From Peptoniphilus grossensis ph5 (GTDB lineage: Bacteria; Bacillota; Clostridia; Tissierellales; Peptoniphilaceae): a stretch of 64,000 nt of DNA. The notes under the pieces were generated by a model, which was not told where the DNA came from, searched no databases, and saw nothing but the letters and a program-made list of their open reading frames with translations. The DNA lies in NCBI RefSeq assembly GCF_000311825.1, contig NZ_HE978567.1, positions 477,826 to 541,825 of the forward strand, in the 5' to 3' direction. A program made the position numbers and the translations under genes. Below are positions 34,482 through 43,420 of this stretch, one piece after another; the first letter of the stretch is position 1; each line of letters opens with the position of its first letter.

Positions 34482-35006
34482 AAATCCAGCATTTGTTTGC
34501 AAAAATTCTAAGATAAATTTGTCGTAATTATTTTTTGTAAGTATGGCAATAACTATGCCAAGTATTGCTCCTATTATTACATCGCTGGGATAATGGACAA
34601 AGTGATAAATCCTGGAGAGGGCAATTAAAGTTGCCACAAGAAGGAAAAATATTCCCATGCCCTTAAAGTAAAAGTAAATAGTTAAAGCAGCTGCAAAGGA
34701 TGAAGATGCGTGTCCTGATGGAAAGGAAAAGTCTGTTGGATTTTTTATCAAAAGCTCAACTTTTGATATCCATGAAGGTCTTTTTCTCTTTAAAATATTT
34801 TTTAAAAGTAAATTGCAAACTATTCCATTAAAAATTAGGGCAAGGGCAATATTTACGCTCTCAATTCTAAATCCCAAGTAAAATAAAATAAATGTGGTGA
34901 AGAGCCAAATAGCACCGCCTGTTCCCAGGTGTGTAATTGCAATCATATACCTATTTAATGTCTCCGTCCTTATGCTAAGGAGCCATTCTAAAAATTTTTT
35001 ATCCAT
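34455..35006 (-). CDS. PAP2-family membrane phosphatase
   Basis: 183 residues, about six membrane segments. The three PAP2 motifs are present: KNILKRKRP, PSGHASS and SRIYHFVHYPSD. Likely an undecaprenyl-diphosphate or lipid phosphate phosphatase at the outer membrane face. ATG 35006 is preferred over GTG 35012 because AGAGG lies 5 nt before the ATG. A strong terminator ends only ~15 nt upstream of the start, so its transcription source is unclear. Confidence 0.9.
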   Translation of the reverse strand: MDKKFLEWLLSIRTETLNRYMIAITHLGTGGAIWLFTTFILFYLGFRIESVNIALALIFNGIVCNLLLKNILKRKRPSWISKVELLIKNPTDFSFPSGHASSSFAAALTIYFYFKGMGIFFLLVATLIALSRIYHFVHYPSDVIIGAILGIVIAILTKNNYDKFILEFLQTNAGFLFRPLPKI

Positions 35007-35020
35007 TTGCACCTCTTATG

Positions 35021-35042
35021 AAAAAAGGCCTATTCCTAGGCC
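35021..35042 (-). terminator. Terminator of the 79-residue protein gene
   Basis: Perfect 6-bp stem GGCCTA/TAGGCC with a four-base loop, followed by U6 on the minus strand. Confidence 0.85.
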
Positions 35043-35047
35043 AATTT

Positions 35048-35287
35048 TTACATTCTATTTTCGTTGTCAACCCATTCTTTAGCTTCTTCAACAGAATTTT
35101 CAGTTGGAATTTCGATTCCTGTTTCAGGATCTTTTCTTTCTGTCTTAGCATATACATCAGAGTCTGGTCTGTTTTCTGAGTTGATTTGCTTTTGTTGGTC
35201 CATATTTGCCTTCATTTGTTTCTTTTTTGCATCAGAAAGAGTTTTTGAATTTTCAATTAAATCTTTTTCTTTTTTATTGTCTGTCAT
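35048..35287 (-). CDS. Small charged protein, 79 residues
   Basis: Hydrophilic, rich in Lys, Asp and Glu, with no membrane segment. The start has GGAGGAATTAT upstream and the gene has its own terminator, so it is likely expressed. The tail IEIPTENSVEEAKEWVDNE resembles the conserved end of short clostridial DUF3787-type proteins (pattern IPSExxVExAKEWVD), some of which are spore-associated. That similarity is from memory and covers ~20 residues only; function unknown. Confidence 0.6.
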   Translation of the reverse strand: MTDNKKEKDLIENSKTLSDAKKKQMKANMDQQKQINSENRPDSDVYAKTERKDPETGIEIPTENSVEEAKEWVDNENRM

Positions 35288-35397
35288 AATAATTCCTCCA
35301 TTAATAATAATAAAATATTCTTAATATTATATTAGTACAAAAAAACCTCAATTTCAATTCATTTAAGTAAAGTATTACAATAAATTTAGTAAAATGT

Positions 35398-35426
35398 TTG
35401 ACAAAGTTTTTTTGGGTAGATATATT
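35398..35426 (+). promoter_or_regulatory. Promoter of the heterodimeric ABC exporter
   Basis: Consensus TTGACA (35398-35403), 17-bp spacer, TATATT (35421-35426). A second TATAAT lies at 35431-35436. Confidence 0.75.
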
Positions 35427-35456
35427 AAAGTATAATAAAAATTTAGGAAGTGCTAT

Positions 35457-37193
35457 ATGCTAAAAGTTGTTTTTGATAATTTAGGCGAGTATAAAAAATA
35501 TGCTATTCTCTCGCCTTTTTTTGTTTTAATAGAAGTTTTAATGAATGCAGCAATTCCCTTTTTCATGACGAAGATCATTGATGAGGGCATACTAAAAAAT
35601 GCAAGAGAAAATATAATCCACTACGGCCTTATTTTATTTGTTGTCGCAGGAATATCCCTTGCCACTGGCATCATTTCAGGCTATCTTGCTACAAAGGCAT
35701 CCTCTGGCCTTGCAAAAAATATGCGTTATTCCATGTTCGAAAATATCACAAACTTTTCCTTTGAAAACATGGACAAGTTCAAGAGGGGAACTCTTATAAC
35801 TAGGATGACTACTGATGTGCAAATGGTGCAAATGGCATTTCAAATGACTATAAGGATGGCAATAAGGTCCCCTCTAACTCTGATTTTTTGCTTCATCATG
35901 AGCTTTAAGCTCTCGCGAGAACTTGCGCCAACCTTTGTTATTATAATCCCACTAATTGCCCTTGGCATGGGCTATATAATTAAAGGCGCCTATCCAATTT
36001 TTGAAAGAGTTTTTAAAATCACTGACAAATTAAACACAAATGTGTCTGAAAATTTGTCTGCAATAAGAGTTGTCAAGTCCTTTGCCAGAGAAGACAAGGA
36101 AATAAAAAAGTTTAACGACATTTCTGATGAACTTCAAAATAATTACATCAAGGCGTCAAAACTTCTTGCCCTTTCAAATCCACTTATGAGTTTTTCCACC
36201 TACCTCATGACTATTTTAATTGCTTGGCTGGGAAGTCACTATATTGTTGCAGGCAATATGTCTACAGGAGCTCTTACAGGGCTTGTGACTTATGCCATTC
36301 AAATTCAAATTTCACTTTTAATGCTTTCAATGATCCTGGTGCAAATTACCATTGCGAGAAACTCCATAAGAAGAATCAATGAAGTAATAGAAACTAAACC
36401 ATCCATTGTCAGCCCAGAAAATCCAGTTAAAAATGTAAAAAATGGAGAAATTATTTTTGACCAGGTCTACTTTTCCTATTCAGGAGACCTAGACAAGGCA
36501 GTTTTAAAAAATATTAATCTAAAAATAAATTCTGGCGACTATGTGGGCATAATTGGTCCCACAGGTTCAGGCAAGTCCACTTTAATAAGCTTAATAGCAA
36601 GGCTCTTTGACACTACAAGGGGCGATGTCTATGTTGGCGGAGAAAATGTAAAAAATTACCATTTAATTTCTTTAAGAGATGAAGTTTCTGTTGTCCTACA
36701 AAAAAATCAACTTTTCACTGGAACTCTTCGCGAGAATTTAAAGTGGGCAAATGAAAATTTAAGTGATGATGACTTAAAGGAAGCTCTCTACATTGCATCC
36801 TGCGATGACTTCATAGACCCTGAAAAGGACCTGGACATGATGGTGCAAAGAGGAGGCACAAACTTTTCTGGTGGACAAAGGCAGAGAATTTCTATTGCCA
36901 GGTCTCTTTTGAAAAATCCAAAAATTTTAATTATGGACGATTCAACTTCAGCCCTTGACAACAAAACCGAAGAAAAAATAATTGAGTCTTTAAATAAACT
37001 TAGACCTGACATGACAAAAATTTTAATTTCACAAAAGATCAAGTCCCTAAAAAATACTGACTACACTCTTGTTATAGATAGGGGAGAAATTGAATCTATT
37101 GGTAAGCACGCTGAGCTTATCGAAAAGAGTCCAATCTATAGAGAAATTAATGAAACTCAAGAAAGTGACGGTGATTTTGATGCAAAAGAATAG
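35457..37193 (+). CDS. ABC exporter half-transporter (subunit 1)
   Basis: 578 residues: six membrane segments (1-~310) then a nucleotide-binding domain. Walker A GPTGSGKST (~363), Q-loop VVLQKNQLFTGT, signature NFSGGQRQRISIARSL, Walker B ILIMDDSTSALD, and the switch region ILISQKIKSLKN in which the usual H-loop histidine is replaced by Gln. The Walker B catalytic position is Asp (MDDS) rather than Glu. These are features of the degenerate half of heterodimeric multidrug exporters (LmrC/BmrC type). The partner gene overlaps by 14 bp. Confidence 0.92.
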   Translation: MLKVVFDNLGEYKKYAILSPFFVLIEVLMNAAIPFFMTKIIDEGILKNARENIIHYGLILFVVAGISLATGIISGYLATKASSGLAKNMRYSMFENITNFSFENMDKFKRGTLITRMTTDVQMVQMAFQMTIRMAIRSPLTLIFCFIMSFKLSRELAPTFVIIIPLIALGMGYIIKGAYPIFERVFKITDKLNTNVSENLSAIRVVKSFAREDKEIKKFNDISDELQNNYIKASKLLALSNPLMSFSTYLMTILIAWLGSHYIVAGNMSTGALTGLVTYAIQIQISLLMLSMILVQITIARNSIRRINEVIETKPSIVSPENPVKNVKNGEIIFDQVYFSYSGDLDKAVLKNINLKINSGDYVGIIGPTGSGKSTLISLIARLFDTTRGDVYVGGENVKNYHLISLRDEVSVVLQKNQLFTGTLRENLKWANENLSDDDLKEALYIASCDDFIDPEKDLDMMVQRGGTNFSGGQRQRISIARSLLKNPKILIMDDSTSALDNKTEEKIIESLNKLRPDMTKILISQKIKSLKNTDYTLVIDRGEIESIGKHAELIEKSPIYREINETQESDGDFDAKE

Positions 37194-39024
37194 GACAAAA
37201 ATTACATCAAAGGAAAATAAAGATGCTGCAAAAAAATTGCTGTCTTTTATCTTTAAGAGGCACAAGTATAAACTCCTTGCAGTTTCTGTATTGGTAATTA
37301 TTTCATCCCTCGCCACAATTTCTGTGTCCTTATTTATGAGATTTCTAATTGATGACTACATCATCCCCTTGGTAAATAGCTCAAACCCAGACTTTTCTGA
37401 CCTCTTGTCCATGCTAATTAAGATGGGAAGCTTCTTGGCTCTAGGTGTTCTTTCATCCTTTACCTATTCAAGGCTCATGGTCTACATTTCTGAAAACACC
37501 CTTGGCGACATGAGAAAGATTATGTTTGAAAAGATGGAGGCTCTTCCTGTTTCTTACTTCGATAGTAAAAGTCACGGCGACATTATGTCCTACTACACAA
37601 ATGATGTAAGGGCACTAGGCGATATGATTGCCCAGTCCTTCCCTTCCTTTGTGTCATCACTTATGACTATAATTATGGTTTTAATAGCCATGTTTTCTCA
37701 ATCAGCTACTCTTTCTCTTGTAATAATTTTTACAGTGGGACTGATGATTTTTGTCATGAATGTAATTGGAGGCAAGTCTTCCCATTATTTCTTGAGCCAA
37801 CAAAAGTCCCTTGCCAAGACTAATGGCTACATCGAAGAGATGATTGACGGTCTAAAAGTTGTAAAAGTTTTTAACCACGAGGATGCTGCAAGGGAAGACT
37901 TTGCAGTAATTAACGACGAGCTAATGAACAACACAATGATTGCAAATAGATTGGGATTATTTTTATTCCCACTTATTTTTGGCATTGGAAACTTTCAATA
38001 TATTTTATTTGCCCTAATAGGTGGACTAATGGCCGTTCACGGTGGCTTTGGCATAACAGTTGGCGTCGTTGCATCCTTCTTGCAACTATCAAGAACTATA
38101 ACTGGTCCCATGGGACAAATTGGTGGCAATATAAACTCAGTTGTCCTTGCTCTAGCAGGCGCAAGAAGAATCTTTGAATTCCTAGAAGTTGAGCCAGAAG
38201 ATTATTCAGGGGATGTGGAAAAAGTCCTTCGACAAATAGATGGAGAAGAAAAATATTTTTGGCACGACTTAAAGACAGATGACTACAGAGAACTTTTGGG
38301 GGACATAAGATTTAAGGATGTAGACTTTTCCTATGACGGCAAAAATAAAGTTTTGAAAAATTTAAATCTCTACGCCAAGCCAGGTCAAAAGGTTGCCTTT
38401 GTTGGTGCAACGGGCGCAGGAAAAACTACAATCACAAATTTGATTAACAGATTTTATGACATTGACAGGGGCGAAATCACCTTTGACGGCATTGACATTA
38501 AGAGAATAAAAAAGAAGGACCTTCGCTCATCACTTGGCATGGTCCTTCAAGACACTCACCTCTTCACAGGCACTATTGCAGAAAATATAAATTACTCTGT
38601 AGATGATGTGGACATGGATAAAACCCTTGCAGTGGCTAAGAGGACCAAGGCTCACGACTTTATAAAGAACCTAGAAGATGGCTACGACACTCTTATCACT
38701 GGAGCAGGTGGCGAACTTTCTGAAGGGCAAATGCAGCTTCTTTCCATTGCAAGAGCAGAAATATTTAACCCACCCGTTATGATCCTTGACGAGGCGACAT
38801 CATCTATTGACTCTCGTACAGAAAAAATCGTTCAAGAAGGCATGGATCAAATAATGCAGGGAAGAACTACTTTTGTAATTGCCCACAGGCTTTCCACAAT
38901 TATGAACTCAGATGTAATAATAGTTCTTCAAAATGGCGAAATTGTAGAAAGAGGCGACCACAAAGACTTACTAGAACAGAGAGGAATTTATTACAAGCTC
39001 TACACAGGTGGCTTCGACGAATAA
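37180..39024 (+). CDS. ABC exporter half-transporter (subunit 2)
   Basis: 614 residues from ATG 37180, which has GGTG upstream and lies within the end of the previous gene; the frame extends further upstream without a ribosome-binding site. Six membrane segments, then an ATPase domain with Walker A GATGAGKTT, MVLQDTHLFTGT, signature ELSEGQMQLLSIARA (SEGQ instead of SGGQ), Walker B VMILDEATSSID with catalytic Glu, and H-loop FVIAHRLSTI. It holds the catalytic Glu and His missing in subunit 1, while having the altered signature, so the pair would have one canonical and one degenerate ATP site. Confidence 0.93.
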   Translation: MQKNRTKITSKENKDAAKKLLSFIFKRHKYKLLAVSVLVIISSLATISVSLFMRFLIDDYIIPLVNSSNPDFSDLLSMLIKMGSFLALGVLSSFTYSRLMVYISENTLGDMRKIMFEKMEALPVSYFDSKSHGDIMSYYTNDVRALGDMIAQSFPSFVSSLMTIIMVLIAMFSQSATLSLVIIFTVGLMIFVMNVIGGKSSHYFLSQQKSLAKTNGYIEEMIDGLKVVKVFNHEDAAREDFAVINDELMNNTMIANRLGLFLFPLIFGIGNFQYILFALIGGLMAVHGGFGITVGVVASFLQLSRTITGPMGQIGGNINSVVLALAGARRIFEFLEVEPEDYSGDVEKVLRQIDGEEKYFWHDLKTDDYRELLGDIRFKDVDFSYDGKNKVLKNLNLYAKPGQKVAFVGATGAGKTTITNLINRFYDIDRGEITFDGIDIKRIKKKDLRSSLGMVLQDTHLFTGTIAENINYSVDDVDMDKTLAVAKRTKAHDFIKNLEDGYDTLITGAGGELSEGQMQLLSIARAEIFNPPVMILDEATSSIDSRTEKIVQEGMDQIMQGRTTFVIAHRLSTIMNSDVIIVLQNGEIVERGDHKDLLEQRGIYYKLYTGGFDE

Positions 39025-39038
39025 AATTATATTAAAAA

Positions 39039-39072
39039 AAGGTGCTGGATTTTTTCCAACACCTTATTTTTT
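39039..39072. terminator. Bidirectional terminator
   Basis: AAGGTGCTGGA/TCCAACACCTT (one mismatch) with a T loop and T7 tail on +; A run on the left serves the minus strand. Confidence 0.82.
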
Positions 39073-39725
39073 TAGAAATCTCTGTTGTTATAATTCTTTT
39101 CAGAAATCTTTATTGATGAAAAAATTATAATTATAAAAATTAATAAAAATACTCCAGAACTTATAATTTTATTGTTCTCTATTGCTAACAAAACTTTTTT
39201 AGCTGTTTCGTCAAAATAACTCCCTAAAAATCCTAAAATTCCAATTATTATAACTGGTATTAGATAAATTGTCCTCCCCTTTGTGTATCCATATTTAAAA
39301 AATATTGGATATTGAATGCAAATCATAATTATATAAACGAGAAAATATGATGCATAAATTGGTAATATATTTCCCATTTCAAGGTCTTTAGATAAAAATA
39401 AAGATAAAATTGTAAATATAAGTCCAATTATTACTGCAAATAAAAATAAAATTATTGCAAATATATATCTTCCAATTACAACATCTCTATTCTTTATTCC
39501 AAAAATTTTATATAAACCATCTAATCCAGCCTCATCTCCAACTAAAAAAGGATAAGAGGAATAAATTATGGCAAATATTAGTGGCATTGAAATTGCTATG
39601 GCCGGATTTTTGCTCACAACAAAATAAAAACAATATAAAAAAATCATTATAATTAAATTTTTAAAAGTAAAATAGGGGACTATTGAAATGTAATCTAACT
39701 TTATTATTTTTTTAATATCTTTCAT
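39072..39725 (-). CDS. ABC-2 permease of the GntR-controlled transporter
   Basis: 217 residues, six hydrophobic segments, with SSYPFLVGDEAGLDGLYKIFGIKNRDVVIGRYIFAII, typical of small ABC-2 permeases that accompany YtrA-type regulators. Its ATG overlaps the ATP-binding gene stop by 4 nt. Substrate unknown; peptide-antibiotic defence is a common role of such modules. Confidence 0.85.
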   Translation of the reverse strand: MKDIKKIIKLDYISIVPYFTFKNLIIMIFLYCFYFVVSKNPAIAISMPLIFAIIYSSYPFLVGDEAGLDGLYKIFGIKNRDVVIGRYIFAIILFLFAVIIGLIFTILSLFLSKDLEMGNILPIYASYFLVYIIMICIQYPIFFKYGYTKGRTIYLIPVIIIGILGFLGSYFDETAKKVLLAIENNKIISSGVFLLIFIIIIFSSIKISEKNYNNRDF

Positions 39726-40564
39726 TTTTTCCTCCCATATAAAACTAAAATTTTATTTATATCTGGCTTTTCAAGAATTAATTCTTCTGGAATTTTTCCT
39801 ATTTCAATATTTTTTACAAGGGCTTCAAAGGAAGTGCCTGTAGATTTTATGCCAAGAAGATCAAAGTCTTTTAAAAGTTCTCTATCTTCTTCTCCTCCCT
39901 TTAAAACAAAATATTTTTCCAAAAAATCTTCTTTACTAGAATTTTCAATGATCTTTCCTTGGTCAATAAAAATAATATAATCAGCAATCATGTCTAAATC
40001 TTCTGTTATGTGAGTGGAAAAAAGCACTGTATTATTTTCATCTTCCACAAATTCCTTTAACATATCTGTAAGTTCATCTCTCATACTTGGGTCAAGTCCA
40101 CTTGTTGGCTCATCTAAAATTAAAAGATTTGCCTTGTGAGAAAGCGCAATTGAAAACATTAATTTTATTTTCATTCCACGAGATAATTCTCTAACTTTTT
40201 TATTTTTTTCAATGCCAAAATTTTTGATGTAAGATAAAAATTTATCTTCCTGCCAATTTTCATAGCCACACTTCATTGCCTCATTGACCATGGAAATTTT
40301 CCAGTCCTTTGACAAGAAGGAATCGTCCATAATTATCCCCACATCTTGAAGATAATTTAAGTTTTTTGCATCTTGGCCGTCGACAAAAATTTCTCCATCA
40401 TAATTTATTAAGGACAAGAGTGATTTTATTGTAGTTGTCTTTCCCATTCCATTTTTCCCAATAAATCCAGTGATAAATCCCTTTTTTATATCAAAGGAAT
40501 TTTCCCCAAGGACAAAATTGTCATAAGTTTTTTTCAAATTTCTAACTTCAATTTTATTCGTCAT
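39722..40564 (-). CDS. ABC transporter ATP-binding protein (GntR operon)
   Basis: 280 residues from ATG 40564, which has AGGAGG 9 nt upstream; the frame continues upstream inside the regulator gene. Walker A GKNGMGKTT, signature RELSRGMKIKLMFSIAL, Walker B LLILDEPTSGLD, H-loop FSTHITED. Its start overlaps the 3' end of the GntR gene by 11 bp, implying coupled synthesis of regulator and transporter. Confidence 0.92.
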   Translation of the reverse strand: MTNKIEVRNLKKTYDNFVLGENSFDIKKGFITGFIGKNGMGKTTTIKSLLSLINYDGEIFVDGQDAKNLNYLQDVGIIMDDSFLSKDWKISMVNEAMKCGYENWQEDKFLSYIKNFGIEKNKKVRELSRGMKIKLMFSIALSHKANLLILDEPTSGLDPSMRDELTDMLKEFVEDENNTVLFSTHITEDLDMIADYIIFIDQGKIIENSSKEDFLEKYFVLKGGEEDRELLKDFDLLGIKSTGTSFEALVKNIEIGKIPEELILEKPDINKILVLYGRKK

Positions 40565-40943
40565 AGTCCAAGCCCTCCTTGTATAAAAATTCAAATAATT
40601 CTAAAACTGTCTTTTTGTCTAAATTTAATTGAATAGACAAATTTATTGCTTCTTGCAAATGCTCTTCTAATTTCTTTTGTAGTTCTTCTCTTTTTACTTC
40701 AGAGTCTTTTCCTGCGACAAAGGTGCCAAGTCCCTGTCTTGATTCAACAAAGCCCTCTTCTTCCAACTCATCGTAAGCTTTTTTTACTGTCAAGATGCTT
40801 ACCTTTAAATCTTTAGAAAGAGTCCTTACAGAAGGGAGCTTCTCGCCTTCTTCAACCTTGTTTTTTAAAATATTTTCTTTAATTGCGTTTTTTATCTGCT
40901 CGTAAAGAGGAACAGCAGAGCCATTTATTAAAATAATTTTCAT
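40554..40943 (-). CDS. GntR-family regulator, YtrA subfamily
   Basis: 129 residues. Winged helix 1-~75 (PLYEQIKNAIKENILKNKVEEGEKLPSVRTLSKDLKVSILTVKKAYDELEEEGFVESRQGLGTFV) with a short C-terminal helical dimerisation tail, which is the YtrA layout lacking a large effector domain. First gene of regulator-ATPase-permease. The promoter carries three tandem copies of a 10-bp unit, so it probably represses its own operon. Confidence 0.93.
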   Translation of the reverse strand: MKIILINGSAVPLYEQIKNAIKENILKNKVEEGEKLPSVRTLSKDLKVSILTVKKAYDELEEEGFVESRQGLGTFVAGKDSEVKREELQKKLEEHLQEAINLSIQLNLDKKTVLELFEFLYKEGLDYDE

Positions 40944-40960
40944 TTTGCCTCCTCGTTATA

Positions 40961-40993
40961 TAACACTATATAACACACCATAACACTTGTCAA
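40961..40993 (-). promoter_or_regulatory. GntR operon promoter with three tandem 10-bp repeats
   Basis: On the minus strand: TTGACA (40988-40993), 17-bp spacer, TATAGT (40965-40970). Overlaid are GTGTTATGGT, GTGTTATATA and GTGTTATATA, three direct 10-bp units running from just after the -35 through the start site and ending in the palindrome GTTATATAAC (40955-40964). Confidence 0.7.
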
Positions 40994-41066
40994 TTTATTT
41001 CCTGTAAAATTTTATTTACAAGTTAGTCTTAAAACTTTGATATAATAAAAAAAAGGAGTGATATTG

Positions 41067-41483
41067 ATGGTTAATAAGAACTTGAAATCTAAAAAGAATT
41101 TAACTTTTATAATTTTTGCAAGTTTAATAATATTTTCCACTTGCTTTTATTATGTAAAGCTAAGAAAACCTGACGCCTATGTGACCATGGACCCTCTCAC
41201 AATTCAGTTTCACTTCACTGGCTATGATGGATCTGGCAAGGCTGAGATAGAAGTTCTTGAATATCCCAAAATTATCAGCATAAAGAATGAGAAGGACAGG
41301 GAAGATATAGAAAAAATTCTTCATAATCCAAGCATTGAGTGGAGCAAAAATGAAAATTTAAGAAACGGAGAAGAAATATTTTATTATCTTAGATATCCTA
41401 ATACAGGAAAATATAATATTAAATTTGATAGAGAGTATGGAAGTACTGGTACAAGGGTCCAAGACCTAATTCCCACAAAGTAA
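41067..41483 (+). CDS. Membrane-anchored small protein, 138 residues
   Basis: Start ATG 41067 has AGGAG 8 nt upstream; a TATAAT lies at 41041-41046. A basic start, one membrane helix (~12-31), then a ~105-residue extracellular domain (DAYVTMDPLTIQFHFTGYDGSGKAEIEVLEYP, EIFYYLRYPNTGKYNIKFDREYG). The domain looks beta-rich, but I recognise no family. It lies 21 bp before the PLD-like gene and is probably co-transcribed with it. Confidence 0.65.
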   Translation: MVNKNLKSKKNLTFIIFASLIIFSTCFYYVKLRKPDAYVTMDPLTIQFHFTGYDGSGKAEIEVLEYPKIISIKNEKDREDIEKILHNPSIEWSKNENLRNGEEIFYYLRYPNTGKYNIKFDREYGSTGTRVQDLIPTK

Positions 41484-41504
41484 TTTTAAATTTTGGAGAA
41501 GATT

Positions 41505-42908
41505 TTGAAAAAGAAAAAGAAAATTATGATTTTTATTATTTTATTACTTATTTTTATTCCAATTTTATACAGCTTAAATACAAAAAATCCTCCTGGCACC
41601 AATGTGTCCAGCGATTTTAAGGATGCTGACTGTAAGTTTTTATATGATTTAACATATCTTAAAGATGGCAAGAGGATTCATGAGCAGGAAATTTTTAAGA
41701 GCGAGATGGAAACTATAAAAAATGCAAAAAAATTTCTCATGATTGATTTTTTCCTCTACAATGATGAATATGACAAGTCCATGGACTTTCCAAATCAAGT
41801 GGAAGAAATGACAGACCTTTTAGTGGCAAAGAAAAAAGAAAATCCTGACATGCCAATTTTATTTGTAACAGACCCCATAAATAATTTTTACGGAGCTTAC
41901 GAAGAAGATAATCTAAAGAAGCTTCGTGAAAATGGAATTGAAGTGGTTGTCACTGACTTAAATAAAATGCGTGACTCTAACGCCCTTTTATCTGGCGGCT
42001 ACAGAGCCTATGTCAAGTGGTTTGGCACATCTGGTAGTGGCTGGATAAGAAACTTTTTTGACAAGGACGGAGAAAAAGTAAATGTGAGGTCAATTTTAAA
42101 GCTGATAAATTTTAAGGGCAACCACAGAAAAGTTATCATTTCAGAAAAGGAAGCCATAGTTGCTTCTGCAAATCCACATGACCCATCAGCTTATCACTCT
42201 AATGTCGCTCTTGTCTTTCGCGGCAAGGCCATGGAAGATTTAATTAAGTCTGAATCTATATTTTTTGACAAATTACCTGACGCAATAGAAAATTTTAAGG
42301 CAGAAGAAGTAACTTCTCCTTACAAGGTAAAAGTTATTAGTGAAGGAAAAATCTTTGAAGAAATTTATAAAAATATAAGGGAGACAAAAAAGGGCGACAA
42401 AATAAGTCTTGGCATGTTTTACCTTTCTGAATTTAGGATTTTAAAAGCCCTTGGCGAAGCAGCAGAACGCGGCGTTGATGTAAAAATCATTGCAGATTTA
42501 AACAAGGATGCCTTTGGTCTTGAAAAAAATGGGTCGCCAAATAGACCTGCCCTCTGTGAATTAAAAGAGGACTATCCAGACATAAATATTCGCTGGTATC
42601 AAACTTCTGGCGAGCAGTTCCACACAAAATTTATTTATTTTAAATTCAAGGACAAAAATCCCCTTGCCATACTTGGTTCTGCCAACTACACAAGGAGAAA
42701 TTTAGACAACTATAACTTGGAGACAAATCTGGCTCTTGAAATGGAAAAATCTTCTGAAATAGCAAGAGAAATGGAAGCATATTTTGAAAGACTTTGGAAT
42801 AATAAAGGCGGGGACTACACCCTTCCTCTTGAAGATCATTATGAAAAGAGATTTTTCATGAGAATACTTTGGAAGATTCAAGAAAAAACTGGTCTCTGCA
42901 CTTGGTAA
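41505..42908 (+). CDS. Phospholipase D-like protein with two degenerate HKD motifs
   Basis: 467 residues from TTG 41505 (GGAG 6 nt upstream). A single N-terminal membrane helix (~8-24) anchors an extracytoplasmic PLD-fold protein. Motif 1 is NHRKVIISEKEAIVASANPHDPS and motif 2 is FHTKFIYFKFKDKNPLAILGSANYTRRN: H and K are kept in both, while the final Asp is replaced or displaced. Related to cardiolipin synthase-like proteins, but the altered motifs leave the activity uncertain. Ends at a bidirectional terminator. Confidence 0.82.
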   Translation: MKKKKKIMIFIILLLIFIPILYSLNTKNPPGTNVSSDFKDADCKFLYDLTYLKDGKRIHEQEIFKSEMETIKNAKKFLMIDFFLYNDEYDKSMDFPNQVEEMTDLLVAKKKENPDMPILFVTDPINNFYGAYEEDNLKKLRENGIEVVVTDLNKMRDSNALLSGGYRAYVKWFGTSGSGWIRNFFDKDGEKVNVRSILKLINFKGNHRKVIISEKEAIVASANPHDPSAYHSNVALVFRGKAMEDLIKSESIFFDKLPDAIENFKAEEVTSPYKVKVISEGKIFEEIYKNIRETKKGDKISLGMFYLSEFRILKALGEAAERGVDVKIIADLNKDAFGLEKNGSPNRPALCELKEDYPDINIRWYQTSGEQFHTKFIYFKFKDKNPLAILGSANYTRRNLDNYNLETNLALEMEKSSEIAREMEAYFERLWNNKGGDYTLPLEDHYEKRFFMRILWKIQEKTGLCTW

Positions 42909-42920
42909 AATTTTAAGCAC

Positions 42921-42953
42921 AAAAAATCACGGTAAGACTACCGTGACTTTTTT
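42921..42953. terminator. Bidirectional terminator between the PLD gene and the copper/lipoprotein operon
   Basis: Perfect 8-bp stem TCACGGTA/TACCGTGA with AGAC loop; T run on +, A run on the left for the minus strand. Confidence 0.87.
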
Positions 42954-43413
42954 ATTTGTCCACTATATACTTTATCTCAGAAATTAAATCCTCATCAGAT
43001 AAAAGACAAGCTCCATCGTATTTTCCAAGTCTGCCATATAAGGAATAGTGAAATTTATTTGTGTTTCTATCTCTTTCTGAGTCGTACATAAAAATTGTAT
43101 CTTCCTTATTTTTATCCCTTAGTTTAATAATTAAACTTTGGTAATCTGGGATAGAAGCATAGCAATTGCTTTCGTCTGTAGCCTGGCACTTTTCCAAAAG
43201 ACTAATTATTTCTTTTAACTTTTCTTCATTATCCTCAGAAGAAAATATTTCTCTAGTTTTCATATTTTCTTCGTCAGAAACTACTTCCACAGATAAAGTC
43301 TCAAACTTATAAACTTCTCCAGTGGAAAATTTTATCTCATGAGCTTGGTCCTTCTTGCAAGCTGTGAGAAAAATTAAGACTACTAACAAATAAAATATTT
43401 TTTTAATTTTCAT
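42952..43413 (-). CDS. Tandem lipoprotein, copy E (last in the operon)
   Basis: 153 residues. Lipoprotein signal with lipobox FLTAC (C19), KKD, then a conserved ~130-residue domain: HEIKFSTGEVYKFETLSVEVV, REIFSSEDNEEKLKEIISLL, SIPDYQSLIIKLRDKNKEDTIFMYDSERDR, FHYSLYGRLG. Type 1 in the C-terminal half, with C76 and C136 and a third cysteine C84. It ends EIKYIVDK, unlike the other four which end IINKLSK, and so probably keeps the ancestral 3' end. The family resembles small DUF5301-like lipoproteins only loosely. Confidence 0.85.
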   Translation of the reverse strand: MKIKKIFYLLVVLIFLTACKKDQAHEIKFSTGEVYKFETLSVEVVSDEENMKTREIFSSEDNEEKLKEIISLLEKCQATDESNCYASIPDYQSLIIKLRDKNKEDTIFMYDSERDRNTNKFHYSLYGRLGKYDGACLLSDEDLISEIKYIVDK

Positions 43414-43420
43414 ATCACAC

